Notes under the pieces: generated by a model | What the model saw: only the letters and a program-made list of their open reading frames with translations | What the model was told of the DNA's origin: nothing | The model's database searches: none | Shown: in pieces, positions 18,788-27,160 of the stretch | Layout of the letters: every line of letters starts with the position of its first letter | Position numbering within the stretch: the stretch's first letter is position 1 | Made by a program: the position numbers and the translations under genes | Origin: Phaeobacter gallaeciensis | GTDB lineage: Bacteria; Pseudomonadota; Alphaproteobacteria; Rhodobacterales; Rhodobacteraceae | DNA length: 64,000 nucleotides | NCBI RefSeq assembly: GCF_001678945.1 | Contig: NZ_CP015124.1 | Span: forward strand, 2,022,001-2,086,000 | Direction of reading: 5' to 3'

Positions 18788-19290
18788 GCACGGACGACAC
18801 CACCACGGCCACGGCAGACCAACCGGAGGCGGACACACCGCTGCCCCGTCTGGGCGAAATCGGGCTGGAAAACTTCCCCCCCTACCTGATGAACCGCATC
18901 ATGGGCCGCTACAACGCGTCCTTGCGCGAAGAGATGGCGGCGCTCGGCCTCAACACGGCTAAGATGCGCGCCCTCGCCGTACTGTCGGTGCTCGACGGGC
19001 TGCTGATCCGTGAACTCGCCGTCTATGCGGTGGTCGAACAATCCACGCTCAGCCGGTCGCTGGACAAGCTGGAACAGGACGAGCTGATCATCCGCCGTCC
19101 CGACCCCGACGACAGCCGCGCCACCCGGATCTTCATGGCCCCCAAGGGCCGAGAGACGCAGGAAAAGCTCTGGCCGCATATCGCCGAAGCCTATGCCCAG
19201 ATGTTCACCGGCATCAGCGCCGAAGAGCAGCGTCAGTTCGTGACCACCCTGCAAACCATCCTGCGCAACGTGCGCGTACACCAGATTTAA
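18784..19290 (+). CDS. MarR-family transcriptional regulator
   Basis: A 168-residue protein with a winged-helix core: LLIRELAVYAVVEQSTLSRSLDKLEQDELI (recognition helix, about 77-103) and a wing around RRPDPDDSRATRIFMAPKG. MarR regulators of catabolic operons usually repress and are released by an aromatic acid or its CoA thioester. It overlaps the upstream FAD-oxidoreductase gene by 4 bp, so it is produced with the pathway and probably acts on the 16311-16429 divergent region. Confidence 0.92.
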   Translation: MSTDDTTTATADQPEADTPLPRLGEIGLENFPPYLMNRIMGRYNASLREEMAALGLNTAKMRALAVLSVLDGLLIRELAVYAVVEQSTLSRSLDKLEQDELIIRRPDPDDSRATRIFMAPKGRETQEKLWPHIAEAYAQMFTGISAEEQRQFVTTLQTILRNVRVHQI

Positions 19291-19293
19291 CCC

Positions 19294-19313
19294 GACCGTC
19301 TTCCACGACGGTC
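19294..19313 (+). other. Intercistronic hairpin between MarR and IorA genes
   Basis: GACCGTC and GACGGTC pair around TTCCAC. No T-run follows, so it is more likely an RNA-stability or processing element than a terminator. Confidence 0.4.
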
Positions 19314-19341
19314 CCCCAGAACGATATCCAAGGAGGCGCCA

Positions 19342-21504
19342 ATGGCCGAAAGGTCGTTCAAGGCAGAAGTAGAGCACCTGCGCAAAGGTGCCGGGACCAG
19401 CTTTACCGGCGAAGGCATTCTGGCCATCACAAAGGCCTTGCTGGAAAACGGAGTCGGCTATGTCGGCGGTTATCAGGGCGCGCCGATCTCGCACCTGATG
19501 GACGTGCTGGCCGATGCCGAGGACCTGCTCGGCGAACTTGGCGTGCGCTACGAGGCAAACGCCTCCGAAGCGGCAGCGGCGGCGATGCTTGCAGCCTCGG
19601 TCCATTATCCCATCCGCGGCGCGGTCACCTTCAAGGGATCGGTCGGGGTCAACGTGGCCTCGGATGCGCTGGCCAACCTCGCCTCTTCGGGCGTCACCGG
19701 CGGCGCTCTTGTGGTGGTGGGTGAGGATTACGGCGAAGGCTCCTCGATCATGCAGGAGCGGTCTTATGCCTTTGCGATGAAATCGCAGTTCTGGCTCTTG
19801 GACCCACGCCCCAACCTGCCTTCGATCGTGAAATCTGTGGGCGATGGCTTTGGCCTGTCCGAAGCGTCGAACACGCCGGTGATGCTGATGGTGCGGATCC
19901 GATCCTGCCACGTGACTGGCACCTTTGAATGCCGCGAAAACCAGCGCCCCGATCTGACCGTGCGCGATGCGCTGGCCAACCCGCAGCGGGATTTCTCCCG
20001 CGTGGTGCTGCCGCCGATGTCCTATCAGCATGAACACGACAAGATCGACAACCGCTGGCCCGCTGCCGAGAAGTACATCCTCGACAATGGTCTGAACGAA
20101 CGCTTTGGCCCGAAGGAAGGCAAGGTCGGGTTGATCTGCCTGGGCGGCATGTACAACAGCGTCATCCGCGCCCTGCAACGCCTTGGCCTTGCGGATCTGT
20201 CGGGCAACACCGACGTGCCGCTTTACGTGATGAACGTGACCTACCCGCTGGTGCAAAGCGACCTTCTCGATTTCTGCGAGGACAAGGATGCCGTCCTGAT
20301 GATCGAGGAAGGCCAGCCCGAGTTCATCGAACAGCAGCTTGGCGCCATGCTTTACAAGGCAGGCAGCAGCACCAAGCTTGAAGGCAAGGGCACCTTCCCC
20401 AAGGCAGGCGAATATACCGGCCAGGTGATGAAGGACGGCATCGACGATTTCCTGCGCACCTATGCCGCGCACCTGCTGCCCGGACAGGTTCTGGCCCCGA
20501 ACGAACCGGCGCCCGAAATTCCCGACCTCAGCCAGACCGTGCCGATCCGCCCGCCGGGGTTCTGCACCGGCTGCCCGGAACGGCCCATCTTTGCCTCGAT
20601 GAAACTGGTGGAGCAGGAGCTGGGCAAGCATCAGATCTCGGCCGATATCGGCTGCCACCTGTTTGCAGCCTTGCCGCCCTTCGAAATCGGCGGGCAGACC
20701 ATGGGCTATGGCCTTGGTCCGGCCTCCAACGCGGCCTTTGACGGCGGCGGCGAGAAACGCGCGATCTCGATCCTTGGCGACGGGGGCTTCTGGCACAACG
20801 GCCTCAGCTCTTCGATCGGCAACATGGTGTTCAATAAATCGGACAGCGTCGCGATCATCGTCGACAACTACTATTCCGCAGCGACCGGCGGGCAGGACAT
20901 CCCATCCAGCCGCGCCAAGAACCCCAGCAAGGCGACCAACAACCCGATCACCAAGGCGCTGGAGGGTGCTGGCGTCAAATGGATCCGGCAGATCGACCGC
21001 ACCTATGATGTCACCCAGATGCGCGCCACCATCCGCGAGGCGCTGACCACCGATTACGATGGGCCAAAGGTGATCGTGGCCTCCTCGGAATGCATGCTGA
21101 ACCGGCAGCGGCGGGAGAAACCCCAGCGCAATGCCGCGATCAAGGACGGTACCCGCGTCGAGGTGCCCCGCTTTGGCGTTGATGAGGATATCTGCACCGG
21201 CGATCACGCCTGTATCCGCCTGTCCGGCTGCCCCTCACTGTCGCTGAAGAAACTGGACGACCCGCTGCGCGACGATCCTGTCGCCCATATCGACCAGACC
21301 TGCGTCGGCTGCGGCAACTGCGGCGAGGTCGCTGATGCTGCGATCCTCTGCCCGTCCTTCTACGAGGCCCGCGTGGTGCACAACCCGACCGGGTTTGAAC
21401 GCTGGACCGCAGGATTGCGCAACCGGATGATCTCCTGGCTGCAGAACCGCCGCGCAGCGCGACGCCTGACCTTTTCCACCGACCTGAGCGAAGGAGCCGC
21501 GTGA
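19342..21504 (+). CDS. iorA: Indolepyruvate ferredoxin oxidoreductase, alpha subunit (IorA-like)
   Basis: A 720-residue thiamine-diphosphate enzyme that decarboxylates an aryl-pyruvate and transfers the acyl group to CoA. The pyrimidine-binding domain lies at the N-terminus (SEAAAAAMLAASVHYP near 72), the TPP-binding GDGGFWHNGL near 480, and an extreme C-terminal two-cluster ferredoxin domain at about 618-665: CX5CX5CP (CTGDHACIRLSGCP) and CX2CX2CX9CP. The first cluster motif departs from the anaerobe CX2CX2C pattern in the way usual for aerobic proteobacterial IORs. AAGGAGG precedes the ATG at 19342. Confidence 0.92.
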   Translation: MAERSFKAEVEHLRKGAGTSFTGEGILAITKALLENGVGYVGGYQGAPISHLMDVLADAEDLLGELGVRYEANASEAAAAAMLAASVHYPIRGAVTFKGSVGVNVASDALANLASSGVTGGALVVVGEDYGEGSSIMQERSYAFAMKSQFWLLDPRPNLPSIVKSVGDGFGLSEASNTPVMLMVRIRSCHVTGTFECRENQRPDLTVRDALANPQRDFSRVVLPPMSYQHEHDKIDNRWPAAEKYILDNGLNERFGPKEGKVGLICLGGMYNSVIRALQRLGLADLSGNTDVPLYVMNVTYPLVQSDLLDFCEDKDAVLMIEEGQPEFIEQQLGAMLYKAGSSTKLEGKGTFPKAGEYTGQVMKDGIDDFLRTYAAHLLPGQVLAPNEPAPEIPDLSQTVPIRPPGFCTGCPERPIFASMKLVEQELGKHQISADIGCHLFAALPPFEIGGQTMGYGLGPASNAAFDGGGEKRAISILGDGGFWHNGLSSSIGNMVFNKSDSVAIIVDNYYSAATGGQDIPSSRAKNPSKATNNPITKALEGAGVKWIRQIDRTYDVTQMRATIREALTTDYDGPKVIVASSECMLNRQRREKPQRNAAIKDGTRVEVPRFGVDEDICTGDHACIRLSGCPSLSLKKLDDPLRDDPVAHIDQTCVGCGNCGEVADAAILCPSFYEARVVHNPTGFERWTAGLRNRMISWLQNRRAARRLTFSTDLSEGAA

Positions 21505-23048
21505 TGTCCATCGAACTGCCAATCGCATCTGGCGGAGGCGCCACCCATCTGGACGGCGTCATCAAGGTCGCGATCCTTGCCGTGGGCGGACAGGGCGGCG
21601 GCGTCCTGACCAACTGGATCGAATCCCTGGCCCGCGCCGAAGGCTATTCCGCGCAGGCGACCAGCGTCGCGGGCGTGGCGCAGCGTACCGGCGCCACCAT
21701 CTATTACATCGAAATGGCGCCTGCATCGGTGCCAACGCCTGTCTTCTCCCTCGCACCGGCGCAGGGCGACATCGACGTGATGATTGCCGCCGAAATGATG
21801 GAAGCCGGGCGCGCCATCATGCGCGGCTTTGTCACCCCGGACCGCACCACTCTGATCGCATCGACCCACCGGGCGCTGGCAGTCTCTGAGAAAATGGTGC
21901 CGGGCGACGGCATGGCCGATGCCGCCGAAGTGCGCGCCGCCGCCGAAACCGCGGCGCGGCAGCTGGTCATGGCCGATATGGAACAGGCCGCTGTCGGTGT
22001 CGGCTCAGTGATCTCCGCGTCGCTGTTCGGTGCACTGGCCGGATCCGGAGCCCTGCCGTTCAAACGTGCTGCCTTTGAAGAGGCGATCCGCGCGGGAGGT
22101 AAGGGCGTCGAGGCCAGCCTGCGTGCCTTTGCCGCCGGATATGATCTGGCCCAGGGCGGGAAAGAGGCCCCGGCTGCAGCCGCCTCCACCCCCGCCGAAG
22201 CGGCGAAACCGGCGGGATCCGCCGGAAAGCTACGGGCCTATGGCGCGCTGCTGGACCGGATCAATGCCCTGCCAGCTGCGGTCCAGGAATTGGCGCTGCC
22301 GGGCCTGCGCAAGGTGGTGGATTTTCAGGACATCGCCTATGGCGCCGAATATCTGGACCGGCTCGAAGGCATCCTGGGCCGCGACAGCGCTGACCGGGGG
22401 TATGTGCTGTCGCGCGAGGCCGCGAAATACATCGCCAATGCCATGGCCTATGACGATGTGATCCGGGTGGCAGATCTGAAAACCCGCGCCAGCCGGTTCG
22501 ACCGGATCGAGGATCAGGTTGGCAGTGCTGACAAGCTGATGACCCTGACCGATTATCTGCACCCGCGCGCCGAAGAGATCGCCGGTCTGCTGCCTGCGGG
22601 GCTTGGCGCCCGGATCGAGGCCAGCCCGGTCTGGATGAAACGTCTCGACCGGCTGTTCAACAAGGGCCGCCGCATCCGCACCGACCGCTTCCGTGGCTTT
22701 GCCCTGCTTTATGTGATGGGCGGCCTGCGCGGCTGGCGCCGCAAGAGCCGCCGCCACGCGCTGGAACAGGCGCATCTGGACGACTGGTTGAACCGCGCGA
22801 TCGGCTATCTGCCCAGCAGCTATGACATGGCGGTGGAAGTGCTGCGCTGTCGGCGCCTGATCAAGGGCTATTCCGACACCCACACACGGGGCCTGTCGAA
22901 ATTCGACCGGGTTCTGGACGGCGCGCGACTGGTCGAAACCCGCGACGACGGTCCCGAATGGGTCGCCCGCCTGCGCGAAGCGGCGCTGCAGGACGAAAAA
23001 GGTGAAGCCTTGGACGGCGCGCTGAAGACCATCCGCAGCTTTATCTGA
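21504..23048 (+). CDS. iorB: Indolepyruvate oxidoreductase, beta subunit, long form (IorB-like)
   Basis: A 514-residue protein. The N-terminal 190 residues form the 2-oxoacid:ferredoxin oxidoreductase gamma/beta domain (VGGQGGGVLTNWIESLA near 32; TSVAGVAQRTGATIYY near 56), which holds CoA-binding functions. About 300 further residues, ending GYSDTHTRGLSKFDRVL, are absent from the short archaeal IorB and resemble the C-terminal part of fused aerobic IORs (inference). The ATG at 21504 shares its A with the iorA stop (TGATG), so a GTG one codon earlier is less likely. Last gene of the operon. Confidence 0.9.
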   Translation: MSIELPIASGGGATHLDGVIKVAILAVGGQGGGVLTNWIESLARAEGYSAQATSVAGVAQRTGATIYYIEMAPASVPTPVFSLAPAQGDIDVMIAAEMMEAGRAIMRGFVTPDRTTLIASTHRALAVSEKMVPGDGMADAAEVRAAAETAARQLVMADMEQAAVGVGSVISASLFGALAGSGALPFKRAAFEEAIRAGGKGVEASLRAFAAGYDLAQGGKEAPAAAASTPAEAAKPAGSAGKLRAYGALLDRINALPAAVQELALPGLRKVVDFQDIAYGAEYLDRLEGILGRDSADRGYVLSREAAKYIANAMAYDDVIRVADLKTRASRFDRIEDQVGSADKLMTLTDYLHPRAEEIAGLLPAGLGARIEASPVWMKRLDRLFNKGRRIRTDRFRGFALLYVMGGLRGWRRKSRRHALEQAHLDDWLNRAIGYLPSSYDMAVEVLRCRRLIKGYSDTHTRGLSKFDRVLDGARLVETRDDGPEWVARLREAALQDEKGEALDGALKTIRSFI

Positions 23049-23064
23049 CCCTTTAAAGACAGAA

Positions 23065-23197
23065 CCTCCCGCGCCCAAAGGCTGCCGTGGCCGTGCCACG
23101 ACAGCCTTTGCGGCCTTGGGCCCGGCGCCGCGCCTTGCGCGGCGCCGGGCCCAACGGGAGGCAGCCTTTCACCAAAAAGGCGAACGACGGGCGGGAG
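23065..23197. repeat. Dispersed GC-rich palindromic mosaic, copy A
   Basis: It begins CCTCCCGCGCCC (23065-23076) and ends GCGGGAG (23191-23197). Inside are a 14-bp stem with one mismatch (23077-23090 with 23096-23109) and a perfect 15-bp stem (23118-23132 with 23138-23152) around CCTTG. It shares boundary and internal words with elements at 43319, 51392 and 53898. No gene is visible in the 267-bp gap it occupies. Confidence 0.7.
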
Positions 23198-23315
23198 GAC
23201 GCCCCATCGCCGGACCCGGATCGGATCATCCTGTCCCTATCGACCTTCCAATGTGGCTACGGCACCGATATGCAGGGGTATCGGATCCTCCCCTTTGCAA
23301 GGACAGACAGCCGCG

Positions 23316-24161
23316 ATGATCACCGCCCGCCTGCACGGCCGCCTTGGCAATCAGATGTTTCAATACGCCGCCGCCCGCGCGCTGGCCGAGCGCCTTGGCG
23401 TGGCTGTCGCTCTCGATAGCCGCGAAGCGGTGCGGCGCTGCGAAGGCGTGTTGACCCGGGTCTTTGATCTCGATCTGACCGACCCCGCACCACTGCCGCC
23501 ACTGAAAAAGGAAGCACCGCTGCGCTATGCCCTGTGGCGCGCCTTTGGCTCCGCTCCAACTTTCCGGCGCGAACGCGGCCTTGGCTACAACGCCGATTTT
23601 GCGACCTGGGGCGATGACAGCTATCTGCATGGCTACTGGCAAAGCGAGAAATACTTTGCCGCGATCGCCGACCGCATCCGGGCCGATTTCAGCTTCCCGG
23701 AGTTCACCAACACGCAGAACGCCGACATGGCCGCCCGTATCCAAGGTAGCAATGCCATCTCACTGCACGTGCGGCGCGGTGATTACGTGGCGCTTGCCGC
23801 CCATGTGCTTTGCGATCAAGCCTATTACGAAGCCGCCCTCGCCCGCGTTCTGGAGGGGCTGGAGGGTACGCCAACCGTATTTGTCTTCTCCGACGATCCG
23901 GACTGGGCCAAGGAAAACCTGCCCTTGCCCTGCGAAAAGGTGGTGGTGGATTTCAACGGCCCAGACACCGATTTCGAGGACATGCGGCTGATGACCCTGT
24001 GCCAGCACAATATCATCGCCAACAGTTCATTTTCCTGGTGGGCGGCCTGGCTGAACCAGAACCCGGAGAAACGCGTCACCGGCCCGGCGCAGTGGTTCGG
24101 AGATCCGAAGCTCTCCAACCCCGATATCCTGCCAGACAGCTGGCACCGGATCGACGCCTGA
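23316..24161 (+). CDS. Glycosyltransferase family 11 (alpha-1,2-fucosyltransferase-like)
   Basis: A 281-residue protein with the GT11 signatures GRLGNQMFQYAAARALA (about residue 9) and HVRRGDY (HxRxGDY, about residue 155), plus SSFSWWAAWL near the C-terminus. GT11 enzymes transfer fucose from GDP-fucose to galactose in surface glycans. No GDP-fucose or polysaccharide genes adjoin it, so it probably modifies a surface polymer made elsewhere. The ATG at 23316 has AAGGA about 12 bases upstream and starts exactly where family homology begins. Confidence 0.87.
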   Translation: MITARLHGRLGNQMFQYAAARALAERLGVAVALDSREAVRRCEGVLTRVFDLDLTDPAPLPPLKKEAPLRYALWRAFGSAPTFRRERGLGYNADFATWGDDSYLHGYWQSEKYFAAIADRIRADFSFPEFTNTQNADMAARIQGSNAISLHVRRGDYVALAAHVLCDQAYYEAALARVLEGLEGTPTVFVFSDDPDWAKENLPLPCEKVVVDFNGPDTDFEDMRLMTLCQHNIIANSSFSWWAAWLNQNPEKRVTGPAQWFGDPKLSNPDILPDSWHRIDA

Positions 24162-24815
24162 TCAAAAGGGCGCCTTGGCCCGGAACTTCATCGACTGTTC
24201 GCTATCGGGGTGTTTGATCCGCAGCTCTTCGGAATGCAGCATCATGCGGGGGAAATCCCGCGCCGCGCCTTCAGCATACAGCGGATCGCCCAGAATGGCG
24301 TGCCCCAGCGACAGCATATGCACCCGCAACTGGTGCGACCGGCCCGTCTTGGGCGTCAGCCGCACTCGGGTCTCCCCTTCGCCGTATTTCATCACCCGCC
24401 AGTCGGTCACCGCAGGTTTACCCGTCTCATGGCAGACCATCTGGCGCGGACGGTTCGGCCAGTCGACGATCAGCGGCAGATCCACCGTGCCCGCCTTTGG
24501 CTCCAGCCGCCCGGTGACGCGGGCCACGTAGACCTTGCGCGTGCTGCGTTTCTCGAACTGCATCGACAGGTGCCGCTGCGCATGGGGCGTCAGCGCAAAG
24601 ACCATCACCCCCGAGGTATCGCGGTCCAGCCGATGCACCAGCAGCGCCTCGGGAAAGGCAAGCTGCACCCGCGACAACAGGCAATCGGCGAGATGTTCAC
24701 CCCGGCCCGGCACGCTCAGCAATCCCGCCGGTTTGTTTACCGCAAGGATCTGCGCATCATGATGCAGGATCTCCAGCGGGTCCTGCGGCGGGGTGTAATC
24801 GCTCGATACCGTCAT
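24162..24815 (-). CDS. RluA-family pseudouridine synthase
   Basis: A 217-residue enzyme that isomerises uridine in rRNA or tRNA. The catalytic aspartate is in HRLDRDTSG (about residue 67); LLSVPGRG and GRSHQLRVH are further family blocks. It lacks an N-terminal S4 domain, as in RluA/RluE-size members. The ATG at 24815 (MTVSSDYTPPQ) is chosen because homology starts there. It is convergent with the GT11 gene, the two stop codons being adjacent. Confidence 0.92.
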   Translation of the reverse strand: MTVSSDYTPPQDPLEILHHDAQILAVNKPAGLLSVPGRGEHLADCLLSRVQLAFPEALLVHRLDRDTSGVMVFALTPHAQRHLSMQFEKRSTRKVYVARVTGRLEPKAGTVDLPLIVDWPNRPRQMVCHETGKPAVTDWRVMKYGEGETRVRLTPKTGRSHQLRVHMLSLGHAILGDPLYAEGAARDFPRMMLHSEELRIKHPDSEQSMKFRAKAPF

Positions 24816-24923
24816 GGCCGCCTGCCTACTGCCTTGCTGCCGCCGGAGCAAGTTCCCGCCACGTCCGTCTTGCCCGGCCCGCCGCCGCAAGGGCAGGATC
24901 GCATCAACAAAGGGAGAGAAACC

Positions 24924-25334
24924 ATGCATCCAACCATCACCCGCATGCAGGAGGTCGTCGCCAAGGGCGATGAGGCGCTGATCGCAGAGCTGCTGTCCGA
25001 GGACGTGAAATTCCTGCCCCCCACCTATTGGAAAACCTGGACCGGCCGCGCGCCGGTGGCGGCGGTGCTGGGTCATGTGGGGCAAGTGTTCTCGGACTTC
25101 CGCTATCGCAGGATCATGGGAGAGGGCAACGACTGGGCGCTGGAATTCCAGTGCAAGATCGGCGAGTTCGACGCCGTGGGCGTGGATCTGATCACTCTGG
25201 GTGATGACGGGCTGATCGAGGTCTTCGAGGTGGTCATGCGCCCCTATAAATCCGTCGGCGCCCTGCGCGATGCGATGAATGCACGGGTGCAGACCGATGC
25301 GCGCTTCCTGAAATTCCGTGAGGCACTCAGCTGA
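24924..25334 (+). CDS. NTF2-like / SnoaL-type protein
   Basis: A 136-residue protein with the pattern of an NTF2-like fold: an N-terminal helix (LIAELLSEDVKFLPP), a WTGRAPVAAVLGHV helix and a final strand pair (DGLIEVFEVVMRPYKSVGALRDAM). Such proteins are small ligand-binding pockets or enzymes; no catalytic residues can be named. AAGGGAGAG precedes the ATG. It is divergent from the pseudouridine synthase and 37 bp ahead of the SGNH hydrolase gene. Confidence 0.7.
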   Translation: MHPTITRMQEVVAKGDEALIAELLSEDVKFLPPTYWKTWTGRAPVAAVLGHVGQVFSDFRYRRIMGEGNDWALEFQCKIGEFDAVGVDLITLGDDGLIEVFEVVMRPYKSVGALRDAMNARVQTDARFLKFREALS

Positions 25335-25371
25335 TTCCCTCATGTTAGAGCCACATATTGGCAGATAACCC

Positions 25372-26076
25372 ATGATCGCAGCCGACCAGATCCTTCGCCT
25401 GCCGCTGCTCCCGCTGTTGATTGCGCAGGGGCTGCACCTCCGGCGCCGGGCCTTGCGGCTGCCTGAGCCGGAGGGAGCGCGACAGGGAACTGCGGGTTCC
25501 GGTGCGCCGCTACGGCTGCTGATTGCCGGGGACAGTTCCGCCGCCGGTGTGGGCGCTGCGCATCAGGAGCAGGCGCTTACCGGGCAACTGGTGCAGCGGC
25601 TGGCGCCCCGGTGGCAGGTTCACTGGCGCCTTGAGGCCACCACCGGGCATCGTACGGCAGATACGTTGCAGCGGCTGATGGCCCTGCCCGCGCAGCCCTT
25701 TGACGTAGCCGTACTGGCGCTGGGAGTGAACGATGTGACCGGAGCCGTTCCACAAGGGCAATTTGAACGGCAGCAACGCGATCTGGCACGGCTTCTAACG
25801 GATCGCTTTGGTGTGCAAAGAATCCTCGTCTGTGGGGTGCCACAGATGGAGTATTTCCCCGCCCTGCCGCAGCCGCTTGCCTGGGCGCTGGGGTGTCAGG
25901 CACGGCGGTTGGATTGCAGGCTTGCAGACCTCTCCGGGCAGATCGACGGGTTTCACCATCTTCCGTTTGAATTGCCCAGTGACCCGGCGCTGGCCGCCGA
26001 GGATGGCTATCACCCAAATCCGCGCGCCTATGCGCTTTGGGCGGACCGGCTGGCGAAAGAGATCGAAAACCCTTGA
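25372..26076 (+). CDS. SGNH/GDSL-family hydrolase
   Basis: A 234-residue protein with the SGNH blocks: GDSSAAG (nucleophile Ser55), GVND (about 124-127) and DGYHPN (Asp/His pair near 212-215). The first 30 residues are hydrophobic and arginine-rich (LRLPLLPLLIAQGLHLRRRALRL), which suggests a membrane anchor rather than a cleaved signal. Family members are esterases or lipases of broad type; the substrate is unknown. Confidence 0.85.
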   Translation: MIAADQILRLPLLPLLIAQGLHLRRRALRLPEPEGARQGTAGSGAPLRLLIAGDSSAAGVGAAHQEQALTGQLVQRLAPRWQVHWRLEATTGHRTADTLQRLMALPAQPFDVAVLALGVNDVTGAVPQGQFERQQRDLARLLTDRFGVQRILVCGVPQMEYFPALPQPLAWALGCQARRLDCRLADLSGQIDGFHHLPFELPSDPALAAEDGYHPNPRAYALWADRLAKEIENP

Positions 26077-26088
26077 TCAGAGCCTGAG

Positions 26089-27006
26089 TTAGGTAAGCTT
26101 CTGCACCTTCGGCTTGCGCCGCATCTGACGGATCAGGGGAATGGAATAGATCACCAGCGCCGCCCAGATCATCGGGAAGGCGATCATGCGGGCGTGGCCG
26201 AACTCCTCACCAAAGACAAAGACGGCGACCAGAAAGATCAGCGTCGGCGCGATATATTGCAGGATACCGATGGTCGATAGCCGCAGCAGCTTGGCACCAT
26301 TGGCATAGATGATCAGCGGCACCGCCGTCACCACGCCGCACCCCATCAGCAGCAGGCTTTGCCCCCAGCTGATGCCAAAGCTGCCTGTGCCTGTCGCGGT
26401 CAGATAGGACAGATAGGCCAGCGCGGGCACCGACAGGATCAGCACCTCCAGAAGGAACCCCTGATTGGGGCCGACCGGCAACCATTTCTTGAAGAAGGCG
26501 TAAAAGCCCCAGCTGAACGTCAGACCGACAGCAGCCCAGGGCAGGCTTCCGGTTTCCACGGTCAGAACCACAACCGCGGCCGCCGCCAAGGCGATCGCCA
26601 GCATCTGAGTGCGACTCGGCCGCTCCCCCAACAAAAGGGCGCCCAATGCGACACTAAACAAGGGGTTTATGTAATATCCAAGTGCTGCATCCAGCGCGTG
26701 ATCCGTGGCAATGGACCAGACATAGATGCCCCAGTTCACCGAAATCAGCACCGCCGTGATGCAGGCCATCAGCAGGGTGCGCGGGCTGCGCAGGGCCGCG
26801 CGCAGATCGCCGGTGCGGCGCAGAACGATCAGCAGCGCCCCTGCCAAAGGCACCGACCAGATCACCCGATGGGCCACCACCTCGGCCGCCGGAATGTGCG
26901 ACACCGCCTTCATGTAGAGCGGCAGGAACCCCCACAGCAGATAGGCCGTAATGGCAAAGGCCAGCCCCTGAGGGGTGTCGACGTTCTCGCGCGTATGGGT
27001 GGTCAT
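26089..27006 (-). CDS. rarD: EamA-family transporter RarD
   Basis: A 305-residue inner-membrane protein with about ten predicted helices in two EamA repeats. It has the RarD-specific features AYLLWGFLPLYMKAV at the N-terminus, VNWGIYVWSI in helix 4 region and LQYIAPTLIFLVAVFVFGE in the second repeat. RarD belongs to the drug/metabolite transporter superfamily; its substrate is not established. It is convergent with the SGNH hydrolase. Confidence 0.9.
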   Translation of the reverse strand: MTTHTRENVDTPQGLAFAITAYLLWGFLPLYMKAVSHIPAAEVVAHRVIWSVPLAGALLIVLRRTGDLRAALRSPRTLLMACITAVLISVNWGIYVWSIATDHALDAALGYYINPLFSVALGALLLGERPSRTQMLAIALAAAAVVVLTVETGSLPWAAVGLTFSWGFYAFFKKWLPVGPNQGFLLEVLILSVPALAYLSYLTATGTGSFGISWGQSLLLMGCGVVTAVPLIIYANGAKLLRLSTIGILQYIAPTLIFLVAVFVFGEEFGHARMIAFPMIWAALVIYSIPLIRQMRRKPKVQKLT

Positions 27007-27160
27007 GGCAGCTCTCCTACGCGGCCTTTATGGCAGCTTTGCAGGCGAAGGGAATGCCCAAAACGCACAGGAATTGATCACGAAACAGATCACGCCGCAC
27101 CATCGCCTGCATGGCTCGTCAGACCGAAGTATGACAAATTAGCCCGTATTAAAGCCTGAT

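Noticed and set aside
18757-21207. Long minus-strand open frame (816 codons) opposite iorA
   Set aside because: An antisense shadow of a high-GC gene; composition is not protein-like and iorA is certain.
23065-23197. CRISPR array or integron-type attC array
   Set aside because: No regular repeat-spacer unit, cas gene or integrase; hairpins differ in sequence and spacing.
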